Of a stretch of 64,000 nucleotides of DNA, positions 7,699 to 17,128 are shown one piece after another. The stretch comes from Streptomyces sp. Ru72. GTDB lineage: Bacteria > Actinomycetota > Actinomycetes > Streptomycetales > Streptomycetaceae. Both the position numbers and the translations under genes were made by a program. The notes under the pieces are model-generated. The model was not told where the DNA came from and searched no databases. It saw only the letters and a list, made by a program, of their open reading frames with translations. The stretch spans positions 1-64,000 of the forward strand of contig NZ_PQSR01000022.1 of assembly GCF_002920635.1 (NCBI RefSeq). The letters are read 5' to 3'. Numbering within the stretch: the stretch's first letter is position 1; every line of letters begins with the position of its first letter.

Positions 7699-9564
7699 CT
7701 ACACGGCGAGGGGAAGCCGCGGGGTGTCCTCCGCACCCAGTCCCGCATGCGCGCGGCGCTCGGCGAGTTCGTCGAGCAGTTCGGCGAGCCGCCGGCGGTG
7801 TCGGGGCGTGAGACGTCCGCTGTCGTCCAGGTGCACGGCGCAGGCGGTGGTGGTGTCGACGAGTCGTTCGAGCGTGGCGGCCACCTCGTCCGTGCCCTCG
7901 GTGTGGCGGGCGAGTGCGGGGTGCTCAGCGGCGGCGAGGTCGATCGCGAGACGGGCCTCGGCGAGCGCGCGGTAGGCCTCGCGGCGCAGCGCCCAGCGCC
8001 CGGCGCGGTCGTCCTCCCGGGTCAGGACGTGTGCGAGGTAGGCGTGTGCGGCGTCCACCGCGCGTACCAGCCGGGCCCGTACGGTGCCGCCCCGCTGCCC
8101 CGGCATCGGCAGATGCCCGACGAGCAGTACGATCCCGCAGGCCAGCAGCGTCTCCCCGATGCGGCTCCAAGATGCCTGCGACTCGCCGCCGACCATGACC
8201 AGGGCGAGGACGAGGACGGTGACGACGGCGGTCTGCGCGGCGAAGTGCCGTGTGGCGACCGGGATGAGCGCCCCGCACAGCGCCACGATCGTGACGAGCC
8301 CCGCGGGCCGGGGCACGACGACGGCGAGGGCGGCGAAGACGAGGGCACCCAGCACCGTCCCGGCCGCCCGGCACAGCACACGGGAGACCAGCGGCCCGAG
8401 GTCGGGCTTGACGAGGAAGACGGCGGTGGCGGGCAGCCAGTACCAGTGGGTGTGGGACCCGTACCAGTGGGTGCGGTGCAGGGCCTGCGCGATGCCGGCG
8501 CTCGCGCCGAAGCTGAGGGCGACGCGGAGCCCGTACTCGCGTCCCCCGGCGCCCAGGACGGTGCGCAGCACGGAGGAGGCGGTACGGCGCCGGGCGTGCA
8601 GGCCGTGTCCGTCGCCGCCGCGGTCGAAGGTGTCGGCGGCGTGCAGGAGGGCGTCGTCGAGGGCGCGCAGCGCGGGGGCGTTGCGGGTCGGTGCGGGCAG
8701 CGGTCCGGTGTGTGTGTTGCCGCGCACGGCCGCAGCGAGTCGGCGCGGCCCCTGCGCTGCCCGCGCGGGAACGGCGTCCCCGGCCCAGGCGAGCGCGGTG
8801 GCGGCCTCGGCGAGAGGCAGAGCGGCGGCGTACTGCGCGTGCAGGCGCCGTTCGGCGGAGGAGGACGCGTACCGCCGCAGCCGGGGCCCGGCGAGGGCGT
8901 CCTGGGCGTGGTCGAGGGCGGCGGTCAGGGCCGCCCTCCGCGCGGTGGCGTCCGGAGTGCCGGTGGCGAGGAGCAGGTCGGCGACGGCGTCGTACACTCC
9001 GGCGACGGCGTCGCGTTCCCCGTCGAACCGGTAGTCGCCGGTGGTCGAGCCGGGCGTGGGCAGCACCAGGCGCAGCGCGAGCAGCCAGCCGGCGCCGGCG
9101 AGGAAGGCGAGGGCCCGCTGCCAGCCGCTCTCGGGCAGCGGCATCCCGGCACCGATGGCAGCGCCGACGAGGAGTTGCGTACCGGCCCCGGAGGCGACCG
9201 GCCCTACGGCGCTGACGGCTCCGGCCAGGAGTCCGAGGGCGGTGAGCGCGAGAGTGAGGAGGAGGGCTTCGGTGTGCTGCCCGGCATACGTACCGGCGAG
9301 CAGCCCGCCGGCCCCCGCGAGCGCGGGCGCTCCGAGCCGCTGCACGGAGGCCCGCCGGCTGCCGGGCCGGTCGTTGATCCCGGCGAGCATGGCCCCGAGG
9401 GCGGCGAGGACACCGGCCGACGTACGCCCGAGGGCCAGGGCGGACAGGAGCAGCGGCCCCGCGGCGAGCGCGCCCCGGACGACGGCACTCCAGGGCACGG
9501 GGCCGCGCTGGGCACGCAGGGCGTGGGCGAGCCAGGGAGGCAGGGCGAACACGGGACGCGACAC
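7699..9564 (-). CDS. FUSC-family membrane protein
   Basis: The 621-residue protein has two blocks of membrane segments (about residues 30-170 and 335-475) separated and followed by soluble helical regions, the layout of FUSC/YccS/AaeB proteins. The second block contains HTHWYWLPATAVFLVKPDLGPLVSRVLCRAAGTVLGA, matching the FUSC_2 motif with the conserved RxxGTxxGA element. The family is linked to export of aromatic acids or to fusaric acid resistance, but most members are uncharacterised. The start GTG 9564 has CAGGAG upstream. It stands alone. Confidence 0.85.
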   Translation of the reverse strand: MSRPVFALPPWLAHALRAQRGPVPWSAVVRGALAAGPLLLSALALGRTSAGVLAALGAMLAGINDRPGSRRASVQRLGAPALAGAGGLLAGTYAGQHTEALLLTLALTALGLLAGAVSAVGPVASGAGTQLLVGAAIGAGMPLPESGWQRALAFLAGAGWLLALRLVLPTPGSTTGDYRFDGERDAVAGVYDAVADLLLATGTPDATARRAALTAALDHAQDALAGPRLRRYASSSAERRLHAQYAAALPLAEAATALAWAGDAVPARAAQGPRRLAAAVRGNTHTGPLPAPTRNAPALRALDDALLHAADTFDRGGDGHGLHARRRTASSVLRTVLGAGGREYGLRVALSFGASAGIAQALHRTHWYGSHTHWYWLPATAVFLVKPDLGPLVSRVLCRAAGTVLGALVFAALAVVVPRPAGLVTIVALCGALIPVATRHFAAQTAVVTVLVLALVMVGGESQASWSRIGETLLACGIVLLVGHLPMPGQRGGTVRARLVRAVDAAHAYLAHVLTREDDRAGRWALRREAYRALAEARLAIDLAAAEHPALARHTEGTDEVAATLERLVDTTTACAVHLDDSGRLTPRHRRRLAELLDELAERRAHAGLGAEDTPRLPLAV

Positions 9565-9741
9565 AGGGCTCCTGTCCGGACGAGGGCGGGGTGTGCCTTC
9601 GGGCGACGGTGGCCGGGCGGTGTGGGCTCCACGGTAGGGCGTGTTCTCGGAGCGAAGGGGACTTGAACGTTTCGGCGGTGTGAAAGAGCGAGCGGAAGGC
9701 GTGTTCTTTATGAACGCAACCCCGACCGCCCACGTCGTCGC

Positions 9742-10525
9742 TCACACCCGGATGAGTGCCTCTGCCGCAGCGACCGACCGGGTCAGCGACTCCGGGTCCG
9801 GCCCCAGGCCCGCGATGATGTCGTCAGCCGCTCTGAGCCCCGCACGCTCCACCAGTCGTTTTTCGTTGGTCACCCATTCCCCGCGGTGCAGCGAGAACGG
9901 CATGTGCCGCTTGGGCGGTCGCCACCGCGACGGCACCGGCGACCTCCGTCCGCCGCCCGGCCGGAGCGTGGTTGGCCTTGGCGTATGCGAGCGTCGCTCG
10001 TGCCGTTCCGAGCCATCGCGTGTACGCGCTCGTGCGCAGTTTCTCCGGGTAGCGGGCGGGGCGTGGGACCGCTCCGCGCAGGACGCGGTTGACGGCCAGT
10101 TCGGCGACGAGCAGGTACGTCGGGATTCCGGCCAGATGGAACAGCAGAGGCTCGACCTGGAACCGCCCTTCTTCCGCCTCCGCGAGGACCTGGTCGACGA
10201 CGTCCAGGTCCCGGTAATGGATGTCCACGCGATGGCCCTCGATCGTCAGCCAGGCGCCGCCGTTGAAGACGCCGCCGCCCCAGCCGCCGATCTCCGAGAC
10301 CTCGCCCTCCCAGCCGACGGACCGAAGGTCGTCGGGGTCGAACGGGCCCCGGTAGTAGACGGCCAGATCCCAGTCGCTGGCCGGGGTGTGGGTGCCCTGG
10401 GCGCGGGAGCCGCCGAGGGCGACGGCACGGACCGCGGGGAGGGCGGCCAGGCGGTCCGCCACGGCGTCGAGGAACATGTCGTCGTCCCCGGTCACCGCCT
10501 GCGTCACCGAGGCGTTCTCGTCCAC
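9742..10525 (-). pseudogene. Nucleotidyltransferase-fold protein, frameshifted near its end
   Basis: The 5' part encodes a DNA polymerase beta-like nucleotidyltransferase: ALGGSRAQGTHTPASDWDLAVYY has the GS-x10-DxD metal-binding motif, and HRVDIHYRDLDVV the third acidic residue. The reading continues to AQAAHAVLAA and then slips out of frame, stopping at 9824. The expected ending (RGEWVTNEKRLVERAGLRAADDI to the stop at 9742-9744) is intact in the next frame. One extra base in the run at about 9881-9888 would account for this. Start GTG 10525 has GAAGGGGG upstream. Either a recent mutation or a sequencing error. Confidence 0.75.
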
Positions 10526-10623
10526 CTGGCCCCCTTCATCGCAGGTACGACGCCCACGGTAGCCCCCGTGAGCGGTACGTTCGCCGGGATTTCGAGCGGT
10601 TGCGTCGGCGGGGCCGCCCCGCC

Positions 10624-11334
10624 TCACCCCCGCCCCCACGCCCTCCGTTTCGGCAGTGGCTTCGCCCAGCTGCCCGCCCGGCTCGTCGTCAGGCCGAGGG
10701 CGACCAGTGACTCCGCCAGCTTCACCGCCGCGGCCACCCCGTCGACGACCGGAAGCCCCAGCTTCCCCCCCACCGCCCGCTGCAGCCCGGTCATCCCGGC
10801 GCAGCCCAGGACGAGGACCTCGGCGCCAGCCGCGCGGGCCCGTTCGGCGGCGGTCACGAAGGCATCCTCGGTGCGGGCCGTGTCGCCGAGGTCGAGGACG
10901 CCGAGGCCGGTGCCGACAACGGCGGCGCAGTTCTGCAGGACGCCCGCCGTGTACAGGCTGTCCTCGATCTGGCCGCATGAGCGTTCGAGGGTGGTGACGA
11001 CCCCGAACCGGCGCCCGAGCAGGCACGCCAGGTGGGCCGCGGCTTCGGTGATGTCGACGACCGGCACGTCCAGCAGTTCCCGCGCGCCCTCGCGGCCGTG
11101 CTCTCCGAAGCCCGCCATGACCACGGCGTCGTACGGACCCTCGTAGGTGCGCAGTGCGTCGAGGACGGCGGCGGCCGAGAGATAGCTGTCGAGCCAGCCC
11201 TCCGCGGACTCCGGCCCCCACCCGGGGGTCAGTCCGGTCACGGCGGTGCCCGGGCCGGCGGCGGCCCGGGCACCGCGGAGGATCTCCTCGGTCATCTCCT
11301 GCGTGGTGTTGCAGTTGGTGACGATGATCCGCAC
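10624..11334 (-). CDS. Asp/Glu/hydantoin racemase-family protein
   Basis: The protein has 236 residues. It starts with VRIIVTNCNTTQEMTEEI, the N-terminal nucleotide-independent racemase motif with the first catalytic-type cysteine region, has VVMAGFGEHG, and carries the second catalytic cysteine in VLVLGCAGMTGL. Relatives are hydantoin and allantoin racemases. The GTG 11334 sits 3 bases after the permease stop, so the two genes form an operon and the racemase probably acts on what the permease imports. No hydantoinase or allantoinase gene is in the window. Confidence 0.85.
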   Translation of the reverse strand: MRIIVTNCNTTQEMTEEILRGARAAAGPGTAVTGLTPGWGPESAEGWLDSYLSAAAVLDALRTYEGPYDAVVMAGFGEHGREGARELLDVPVVDITEAAAHLACLLGRRFGVVTTLERSCGQIEDSLYTAGVLQNCAAVVGTGLGVLDLGDTARTEDAFVTAAERARAAGAEVLVLGCAGMTGLQRAVGGKLGLPVVDGVAAAVKLAESLVALGLTTSRAGSWAKPLPKRRAWGRG

Positions 11335-11336
11335 GC

Positions 11337-12815
11337 TCAGCCCTCCACGACGGCTGCTGCCGGGGCGACGGCCGGAGCCGTGCGCTCGGATCGGCACAGC
11401 ACCAGGTACAGCGCCGCGGACAGCGCGGTCCCGATGAACCAGGAGTACGGAGCCACGGCGCTGAAGTCCTTGACCAGCGCAAGCACCGCCGCGACCGCCG
11501 CCGAGGGCAGGAACGCCCACAGCGCCTTGGGGTTGACGCCCTTGCGGTAGTAGTAGCGGGACCCGGGTTCGGCGCTGAAGAGCTGGTCGACGTCGATGCG
11601 GCCGCGCTTCACCCAGTAGTAGTCGAGCATGATCACACCGAACAGCGGGCCGAGGAAGGCGCCGAGGCCACCGAGGAAGTAGTTGACGACGGTGGGGTTG
11701 GAGAAGAGGTTCCACGGGGTGACGACCAGCGCGGCGACCGTGCTGATCATGCCGCCGACCTTGAAGCTGATCTTCTGCGGCCAGACGTTGGCCAGGTCGT
11801 AGGCGGGTGAGACGAAGTTGGCGACGATGTTGACGCCCATGGTGGCGACGGCGAAGGTGAAGGCCGCCAGGACCAGCACCCAGGTGTTGCCGATCTTCGC
11901 GACGAGCATCGCCGGGTCGGTGATGGCCTCGCCGAACACCTTGATGGAGCCGGCCGTGACGATGACCGACACGATCACGAAGGCCGTCGAGTTGACCGGC
12001 AGACCCCAGAAGTTGCCGCGCTTGACGGTGGTGTAGCCGGGGGCGAAGCGGGAGAAGTCGCAGAAGTTGAGCATCAGGGTGCCGTAGGTGGCCAGGATGA
12101 GCCCGACGGCGCCGAACCACTGCCGCCACTGCTCGCCCACGGAGACCGGGTGAGGCGTGGAGGTGAGCGAGATGCTCCAGTCGGCCTTCGCGAGGATCCA
12201 GACCGCCAGGGCGATCATCACCAGCCAGATGGCGGGACCGCAGAAGTCCTGGAACTTCCGTACCGACTCCATGCCCTGGCTGATGATCAGCGCCTGGATC
12301 AGCCACAGCGCGACGAACGACGTCCAGCCGAGCGCGTTGAGGCCGAGGAAGGAGTGGTGGGTCCAGGACGTCAGGCCCGGCCAGGCCGCGAGCAGCATGA
12401 CGTTGACGGCGACGGACGCGAGGTAGGTCTGGATGCCGTACCACATGATGGCGATCACGGCCCTGATCAGGGCGGGGATGTTGGCGCCCCAGACGCCGAA
12501 GCTGATCCGGCTGACGACCGGGAACGGGACCCCGTGCCGCTGGCCGATCCTGCCCATCATGTTCATGCCGAGGTAGATGAGGACGAAGCCGACGAGCAGG
12601 GAGGTGAAGATCTGCCAGACGTTCATGCCGAGGACCAGCAGCCCGGCGGCGAAGGTGTAGTTGCCGAGGTTGTGGACGTCGGACATCCACATGGCGAACA
12701 GGTCGAAGACCTTCCACTTACGTTCGGCGGCGGGTGCGAGATCTTCGTTGGTGAGGCGGGGGTCGGGGACGAACGCTGGGACGCCGGTGGCTTCGGCGCG
12801 GTCGGCGAGGGACAC
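11337..12815 (-). CDS. NCS1-family permease (allantoin/hydantoin/cytosine type)
   Basis: The 492-residue protein has about 12 membrane segments. Landmarks are WMSDVHNLGNYTFAAGLL in the first helix region, SRISFGVWGANIPALIRAV, FCDFSRFAPG (a typical NCS1 D-SR motif) and MLDYYWVKRGRIDVDQLF. NCS1 permeases such as Mhp1 and PucI take up hydantoins, allantoin or nucleobases with sodium or protons. The start GTG 12815 has GGAGG 6 bases upstream. It is transcribed with the racemase and divergently from the GntR regulator. Confidence 0.9.
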   Translation of the reverse strand: MSLADRAEATGVPAFVPDPRLTNEDLAPAAERKWKVFDLFAMWMSDVHNLGNYTFAAGLLVLGMNVWQIFTSLLVGFVLIYLGMNMMGRIGQRHGVPFPVVSRISFGVWGANIPALIRAVIAIMWYGIQTYLASVAVNVMLLAAWPGLTSWTHHSFLGLNALGWTSFVALWLIQALIISQGMESVRKFQDFCGPAIWLVMIALAVWILAKADWSISLTSTPHPVSVGEQWRQWFGAVGLILATYGTLMLNFCDFSRFAPGYTTVKRGNFWGLPVNSTAFVIVSVIVTAGSIKVFGEAITDPAMLVAKIGNTWVLVLAAFTFAVATMGVNIVANFVSPAYDLANVWPQKISFKVGGMISTVAALVVTPWNLFSNPTVVNYFLGGLGAFLGPLFGVIMLDYYWVKRGRIDVDQLFSAEPGSRYYYRKGVNPKALWAFLPSAAVAAVLALVKDFSAVAPYSWFIGTALSAALYLVLCRSERTAPAVAPAAAVVEG

Positions 12816-12961
12816 GGGGCCTCCATGGGCGAGGGGACGGAGGGGCCTTTCAGTACGGTCCGGTGCGGGGCCGATGGCGGGGAGGGACGTCCGGGTGGGG
12901 GCCGGGGTGCCGGTGTGGTCCGGCTGGAGTCCGCATGCGGGTGCTTCTCGAGTAGCAGGGC

Positions 12962-12975
12962 TTTGGTATACCAAA
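12962..12975. promoter_or_regulatory. Perfect 14-bp palindrome, candidate GntR (FadR-type) operator
   Basis: TTTGGTATACCAAA is fully symmetric. It fits the FadR-subfamily pattern of GT and AC half sites with a short centre. It lies between the divergent permease (start 12815) and GntR (start 13068) genes, where it could control both. Confidence 0.7.
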
Positions 12976-13067
12976 CTGCGGTCATGGTCTCGCCGTCAAC
13001 CGTTCCGACCGATGTCCGCCCCGTTACGGCTCCGTAAAAGCCTCTCCGAGTCCGCGAAGATGACCCC

Positions 13068-13724
13068 ATGACGAAGATCGAACCTCTGGGTGCGGTGCGC
13101 GAGCGGGTGCTGGCCACGCTGCGGCAGGAGATCATCGCCGGGCGGCTGCGCCCGGGCGACCGCCTGGTCGAGCGTGAGCTCGCCGAGCGTTTCGGGGTCT
13201 CCCGCGTCCCGGTCCGGGAGGCGATCCGCGCCCTGGTAGCCGAGGGGTTCGTGCTCTTCGAGACACCGCGCAGAACCGTCGTGCGCCGGCTGACCCCGAC
13301 CGACGTGAAGGAGCTCTTCGAACTGCGCGAGGCCCTCGAGGTCTACGCGGCCGGGCTCGCCTCCGCACGGGCCGATGAGAAGGACCTGGCGGAACTGGCG
13401 GAACTGTTGGACCAGGCGGCGGCCGCGACCGCCGCCGGCGACGCCGAGACGATCACAGACGTCAACACCCGTTTCCACGACCGGATCCTCGCCATGGCCG
13501 GCAACAGCCTGCTGATCTCGGTCATGGAACCGGTCGACGGACGACTGCGCTGGCTCACCCGCCAGAACGAGGAGTGGCCCCAGCTGCTGACCGAACACCG
13601 TGAGCTGTACGAGGCGATCGCCTCCGGCGACCCGGACCGCGCCCGCGCCCACGCCCTCGCCCATGTGCGCGCCAACTACCGCTCCACGGTGCGGCACCTG
13701 TTCGCAGACGCAGAGCTGCCCTAG
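13068..13724 (+). CDS. GntR-family regulator, FadR subfamily with FCD domain
   Basis: The protein has 218 residues. A winged helix-turn-helix occupies about residues 9-73 (RPGDRLVERELAERFGVSRVPVREAIRALVAEGF), followed by an FCD effector domain (about 80-205) with the metal-binding pattern D-x3-H in DVNTRFHDRI and later histidines in HRELYEAI and HALAHV. The permease and racemase genes next door are the likely targets and the imported compound or a breakdown product the likely effector. The perfect palindrome at 12962-12975 lies upstream. Confidence 0.9.
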   Translation: MTKIEPLGAVRERVLATLRQEIIAGRLRPGDRLVERELAERFGVSRVPVREAIRALVAEGFVLFETPRRTVVRRLTPTDVKELFELREALEVYAAGLASARADEKDLAELAELLDQAAAATAAGDAETITDVNTRFHDRILAMAGNSLLISVMEPVDGRLRWLTRQNEEWPQLLTEHRELYEAIASGDPDRARAHALAHVRANYRSTVRHLFADAELP

Positions 13725-13738
13725 CCCGGCCGTGTCGT

Positions 13739-14440
13739 CTACGGCCTGACCGGCAGCCCGGCCGTGTCGGCCGCCGTGCGCAGTACGTCCCGCAGCATCC
13801 GAGGCGTGAGCCGACCCGTGAAGGTGTTGCGCTGGCTGACGTGGAAGCAGCCGAACAGTTCCAGTCCCTCCAGTGACACCCGGGCCCCGTGCCCGAAGAC
13901 GGGCCGCGGCCGGGGTACCGACCAGCCGGCCTCACCGAGCGCGGTCAGCGCGGCCTGCCAGCCGAAGGACCCGAGCGCGACCACGCAGCGCAGCGACGGA
14001 CGCAGCAGCCGCAACTCCTGCACGAGCCACGGCCGGCAGGTGTCCCGTTCCTCGGGCGTCGGCTTGTTGGCGGGCGGGGCGCAGTGCACGGGCGCGGTGA
14101 CGCGCACGCCGTACAGCTCCAGGCCGTCGTCGGCGGACACCGACGTGGGCTGCGACGCCAGACCCACGTCGTGCAGCGCCGCGTACAGCACGTCCCCGGA
14201 ACGGTCTCCGGTGAACATCCGTCCGGTCCGGTTTCCGCCGTGGGCCGCGGGGGCGAGGCCGATCACGAGCAGCCGGGCGTCCCGCGGCCCGAAGCCGGGC
14301 ACCGGCCGCCCCCAGTACGTCCAGTCTGCGAACGCGGCCCGCTTGGTCGCGGCCACCTCCTCGCGCCATGCGACCAGGCGCGGGCAGGCACGGCATCCCG
14401 TGATCCGCTCGTCCAGCCGGGCGAGGCTGCTGCTGTCCAT
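13739..14440 (-). CDS. Uracil-DNA glycosylase, 4Fe-4S family (type 4/5)
   Basis: The protein has 233 residues. Four cysteines, C16 and C19 (CRACP) plus C120 and C135, form the iron-sulphur site. [22 protein letters not shown] (residues 61-82) is the active-site motif; the [10 protein letters not shown] form without an acidic catalytic residue points to family 5 (UdgB-like), which also removes hypoxanthine and other damaged bases. The second motif is [14 protein letters not shown]. The start ATG 14440 has GGAGG upstream. It converges with the GntR gene; an AGCCCGGCCGTGTCG repeat flanks the junction (about 13724 and 13756). Confidence 0.88.
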   Translation of the reverse strand: MDSSSLARLDERITGCRACPRLVAWREEVAATKRAAFADWTYWGRPVPGFGPRDARLLVIGLAPAAHGGNRTGRMFTGDRSGDVLYAALHDVGLASQPTSVSADDGLELYGVRVTAPVHCAPPANKPTPEERDTCRPWLVQELRLLRPSLRCVVALGSFGWQAALTALGEAGWSVPRPRPVFGHGARVSLEGLELFGCFHVSQRNTFTGRLTPRMLRDVLRTAADTAGLPVRP

Positions 14441-14553
14441 GCCTCCACGGTAGGGCCGGTCGGGCGCGACCCGGAGCGGCATCCGGCACTGCCTGGCTCG
14501 CACCGCGGAAATGGCGCCCGGTCCACCCGGCTCGGCGAGCTAAGGTCGGGGGC

Positions 14554-15246
14554 ATGGCTTCTGAAGGTGCGGACCGCGAGACGACCGGCGGGACCGAAGG
14601 GACCCGCGCTGCTGACACAGGCCGGGACTCCGGGGTGCGCCGCGGTGACGAGGCGGACCGACGGGACTCCGGGACGGGCACGGACGTCCGAGCCACCGAC
14701 GCGAACCCCTCCCCGGAGCCGGCGGACACCGATTCGACCGCCGTGGACCCGAAGATCGCCGCGGCGGTGGCGGCCGCCGAGGCGGCCGGCCCGGGAAACG
14801 GCGAAAGCGTCCGCATCGACAGCTGGATCTGGTCCGTACGGCTCGTCAAGACCCGCTCGATCGGCGCCGCCGCCTGCCGGGGCGGGCACGTGCGGGTGAA
14901 CGGCGAGCGCGTGAAGCCCGCGTACAACGTGCGCATCGGCGACGAGGTGCGCCTCAAGCACGAGGGCCGGGAGCGGGTTGTCGTCGTGAAGCGTCTGATC
15001 CGCAAGCGCGTCGGTGCCCCGGTGGCCGTGCAGTGCTACATCGACAACAGCCCGCCCCCGCCGCCCCGCGAGGCGATCGCCCCGGCAGGTGTCCGCGACC
15101 GGGGCACGGGCCGGCCCACCAAGCGCGACCGCCGCGAGATGGAGCGCCTGCGCGGCCTGGCCGCGGCGGGGGGCAGCGGCTTCGCGAGCGGCCTGGGCAC
15201 ACAGGGCCGGCCCGGCGGCCGGAGCCGGAACAAGGGCGGGAGTTGA
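14554..15246 (+). CDS. S4-domain RNA-binding protein (Hsp15-like)
   Basis: The protein has 230 residues. The first 85 are a low-complexity stretch rich in Thr, Asp, Gly and Ala. The S4 domain (about 87-150) has RIDSWIWSVRLVKTRSIGAAACRGGHVRVNG, typical of Hsp15-like heat-shock RNA-binding proteins that recycle stalled 50S-peptidyl-tRNA. A basic tail follows (RPTKRDRREMERLRG, ending GGRSRNKGGS). The long N-terminal extension is variable in this family in Streptomyces. The stop is 1 base before the convergent methyltransferase stop. Confidence 0.88.
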   Translation: MASEGADRETTGGTEGTRAADTGRDSGVRRGDEADRRDSGTGTDVRATDANPSPEPADTDSTAVDPKIAAAVAAAEAAGPGNGESVRIDSWIWSVRLVKTRSIGAAACRGGHVRVNGERVKPAYNVRIGDEVRLKHEGRERVVVVKRLIRKRVGAPVAVQCYIDNSPPPPPREAIAPAGVRDRGTGRPTKRDRREMERLRGLAAAGGSGFASGLGTQGRPGGRSRNKGGS

Positions 15247-15247
15247 G

Positions 15248-15940
15248 CTACCGCGTCCGCACCGCCCTCACCCATATCCGGTCGTCCGTCAGGTACCTGT
15301 CCACGCGCAGTCCCGCCTCCACCAGCGCCTCCTCGAACTGCTGCCTGCTCAGGGGCCGGGAGAGGAACGTCTGCGTCCAGGTCGCGTCCGGAAATTCGTA
15401 CTCCGCGCGCACCGAGTCCACCCCGTCCCCCACCGGCTCCGCGGACACGATCCGCACCGTGAAGCCGCTCGGGTCGACCCGTTCACGTGGCAGGTTCGTG
15501 TGGTAGTCCTCGCCCTCCCTCTGGATCAGCACGCAGCCGCCGTCGGCCACATGCCGGGCGCAGGTCCGCAGCAGACCTCTGCGCACCGCGGTGTCCCCGG
15601 CGTGCACGAGGAACGACGCGAGCAGCACCACGTCGAACGTCTCACCCAGGTCCAGGGCCTCGATCGGCGTGCATATCGTGCGTGCGCCGCGCACCCGCTC
15701 CAGCATCTCCGGTGACTCGTCCACCGCGGTGACGGTGAAACCGCGCTCCAGCAGCGGATGCGTCATCCTCCCCACGCCGCTGCCCAGTTCCAGGATGTGA
15801 GCGCCCGCCGGTACGGCCGCGGCGACGATGTCGGGCTCGTCCCCGGGCGGTAATCGTGAGTACAGCTCGACCGCACAGCCGTCGGGGGTGATCACGCCGG
15901 GGCCCGTGCCCCTGTAACCGGTACGCGTCTTCGGCTTCAT
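15248..15940 (-). CDS. Class I SAM-dependent methyltransferase
   Basis: The protein has 230 residues. ILELGSGVGRMTHPLLERGFTVTAVDESPEML (about residues 49-80) holds SAM motif I and the acidic ribose-binding residue; EALDLGETFDVVLLASFLVHAGD is motif II/III. The remainder is a short beta-rich C-terminus. The substrate cannot be told. The ATG 15940 has no strong ribosome site. It converges with the S4 gene with a single base between stop codons. Confidence 0.8.
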   Translation of the reverse strand: MKPKTRTGYRGTGPGVITPDGCAVELYSRLPPGDEPDIVAAAVPAGAHILELGSGVGRMTHPLLERGFTVTAVDESPEMLERVRGARTICTPIEALDLGETFDVVLLASFLVHAGDTAVRRGLLRTCARHVADGGCVLIQREGEDYHTNLPRERVDPSGFTVRIVSAEPVGDGVDSVRAEYEFPDATWTQTFLSRPLSRQQFEEALVEAGLRVDRYLTDDRIWVRAVRTR

Positions 15941-16023
15941 GCCCGTCCAACGGACCGCCGGGATTGTCCCGTTCCCGGTCCGCTGTCACCCGATGGGGTG
16001 AAACGTTCGAAGGTCGAACCGCG

Positions 16024-17010
16024 TCACAGCGCGAACCAGCCGTGGCCCCCGTACCAGTGCCCGCCCGCCCGCAGATGGTCCCCCACCGCCCGCTCCACAC
16101 TGCTCCTCCGGGGCAGCTCTCCGACCGGCAGCTCCGGGTCGCCGAAGACGAAGCCGACCGGTATCCCGTCGTCCGGTGTCGTGTCCTGGTAGGCGAGTTC
16201 GAAGCGGTCCTGGAAGCGGACGATGTTGGAATCCGCCGGGAGGTACCGCTTGAGCTGGGGATCGAGCAGCCAGGAGTGGCACACGGCGATCTCATGGCGC
16301 TCGTCGGGGTAGTGCCGGGCGAAGAATGCCCGTGCCAGCGTCAGGGACCGCTCGCAGGCGGACGGCGACAGCGGGCCGCTGAAGTCGGGTATGTGCAGGC
16401 TCAGACAGAGGTCACCGGGCCCGGTCGCGCGGCCCGTCGCCGCGACGGCCCGGCCCGTGCGCTGTCCGAGCCGCGCCCGCTGGAACTGCAACCGTCCCAG
16501 TTGGAACAGCTCACCGTGAAAGTGGAGGGCGATCCACCAGGGGAAGAGCAGTCCGCCCGTGCCACGGCGCCGGCGGTGCACCGCCATGTGCCGGCCGAGG
16601 TCGGCGAGCGTGCGCCGGGACACCTCTTCCGGGATGCCGCGCTCGCGGTGGTACGCCCGCACGTACGGCAGCGCGGCGACGAAGACGTACACGGGGAAGA
16701 GCCGTCCGAGCGGCCCCGCCGACGCGGGGAACTGCGGCGGCTCCCAGGCCTTGCCGATCTCCCCCATGTCCCGTACCAGGCGGGCGACGCACCGCTCCAG
16801 CAGCGTCGTCGCATCCGGGTCCTGGGCGAGCCGGGCGCGCTGGGCGACGAGTTCGTTGATGTCCTCGTGGGGCACCGACAGGTCGAGCAGGAGGTCGGGC
16901 AGCCCGTCCGCGTCGGGCAGTGCGGCCTGGACGCGCGTGTCACCCTCGCTGTCCAGGTCCCTCAGCCACTCGGCGAGCCGCGCGTCCGCCCGCAACGTCT
17001 CCAGCAGCAC
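16024..17010 (-). CDS. Acyltransferase-domain protein of the NAT_N/GNAT_C type
   Basis: The 328-residue protein fits the actinobacterial two-domain family in which an alpha-helical N-terminal domain precedes a C-terminal GNAT-like domain. Visible blocks are LPDLLLDLSVPHEDINEL, RHMAVHRRRRGTGGLLFPWWIALHFHGELFQLGRLQFQRARLG and LSLHIPDFSGPLSPSACERSL, ending in RAGGHWYGGHGWFAL. Substrate is unknown. The start GTG 17010 has GGGGAGG 5 bases upstream; an upstream extension in the same frame to 17322 overlaps the divergent small gene and is unlikely. Confidence 0.75.
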   Translation of the reverse strand: MLLETLRADARLAEWLRDLDSEGDTRVQAALPDADGLPDLLLDLSVPHEDINELVAQRARLAQDPDATTLLERCVARLVRDMGEIGKAWEPPQFPASAGPLGRLFPVYVFVAALPYVRAYHRERGIPEEVSRRTLADLGRHMAVHRRRRGTGGLLFPWWIALHFHGELFQLGRLQFQRARLGQRTGRAVAATGRATGPGDLCLSLHIPDFSGPLSPSACERSLTLARAFFARHYPDERHEIAVCHSWLLDPQLKRYLPADSNIVRFQDRFELAYQDTTPDDGIPVGFVFGDPELPVGELPRRSSVERAVGDHLRAGGHWYGGHGWFAL

Positions 17011-17128
17011 CGTCGCCTCCCCGCACCGACCGGCCCCGCCGCAGTTCGCGGACGCCCTGATCCGGTCGCCGTCCCATGGTGAACGTGCACCACGAAGGGT
17101 ACTGGTGCCTTGAGGAGCCGTGAGGGCG

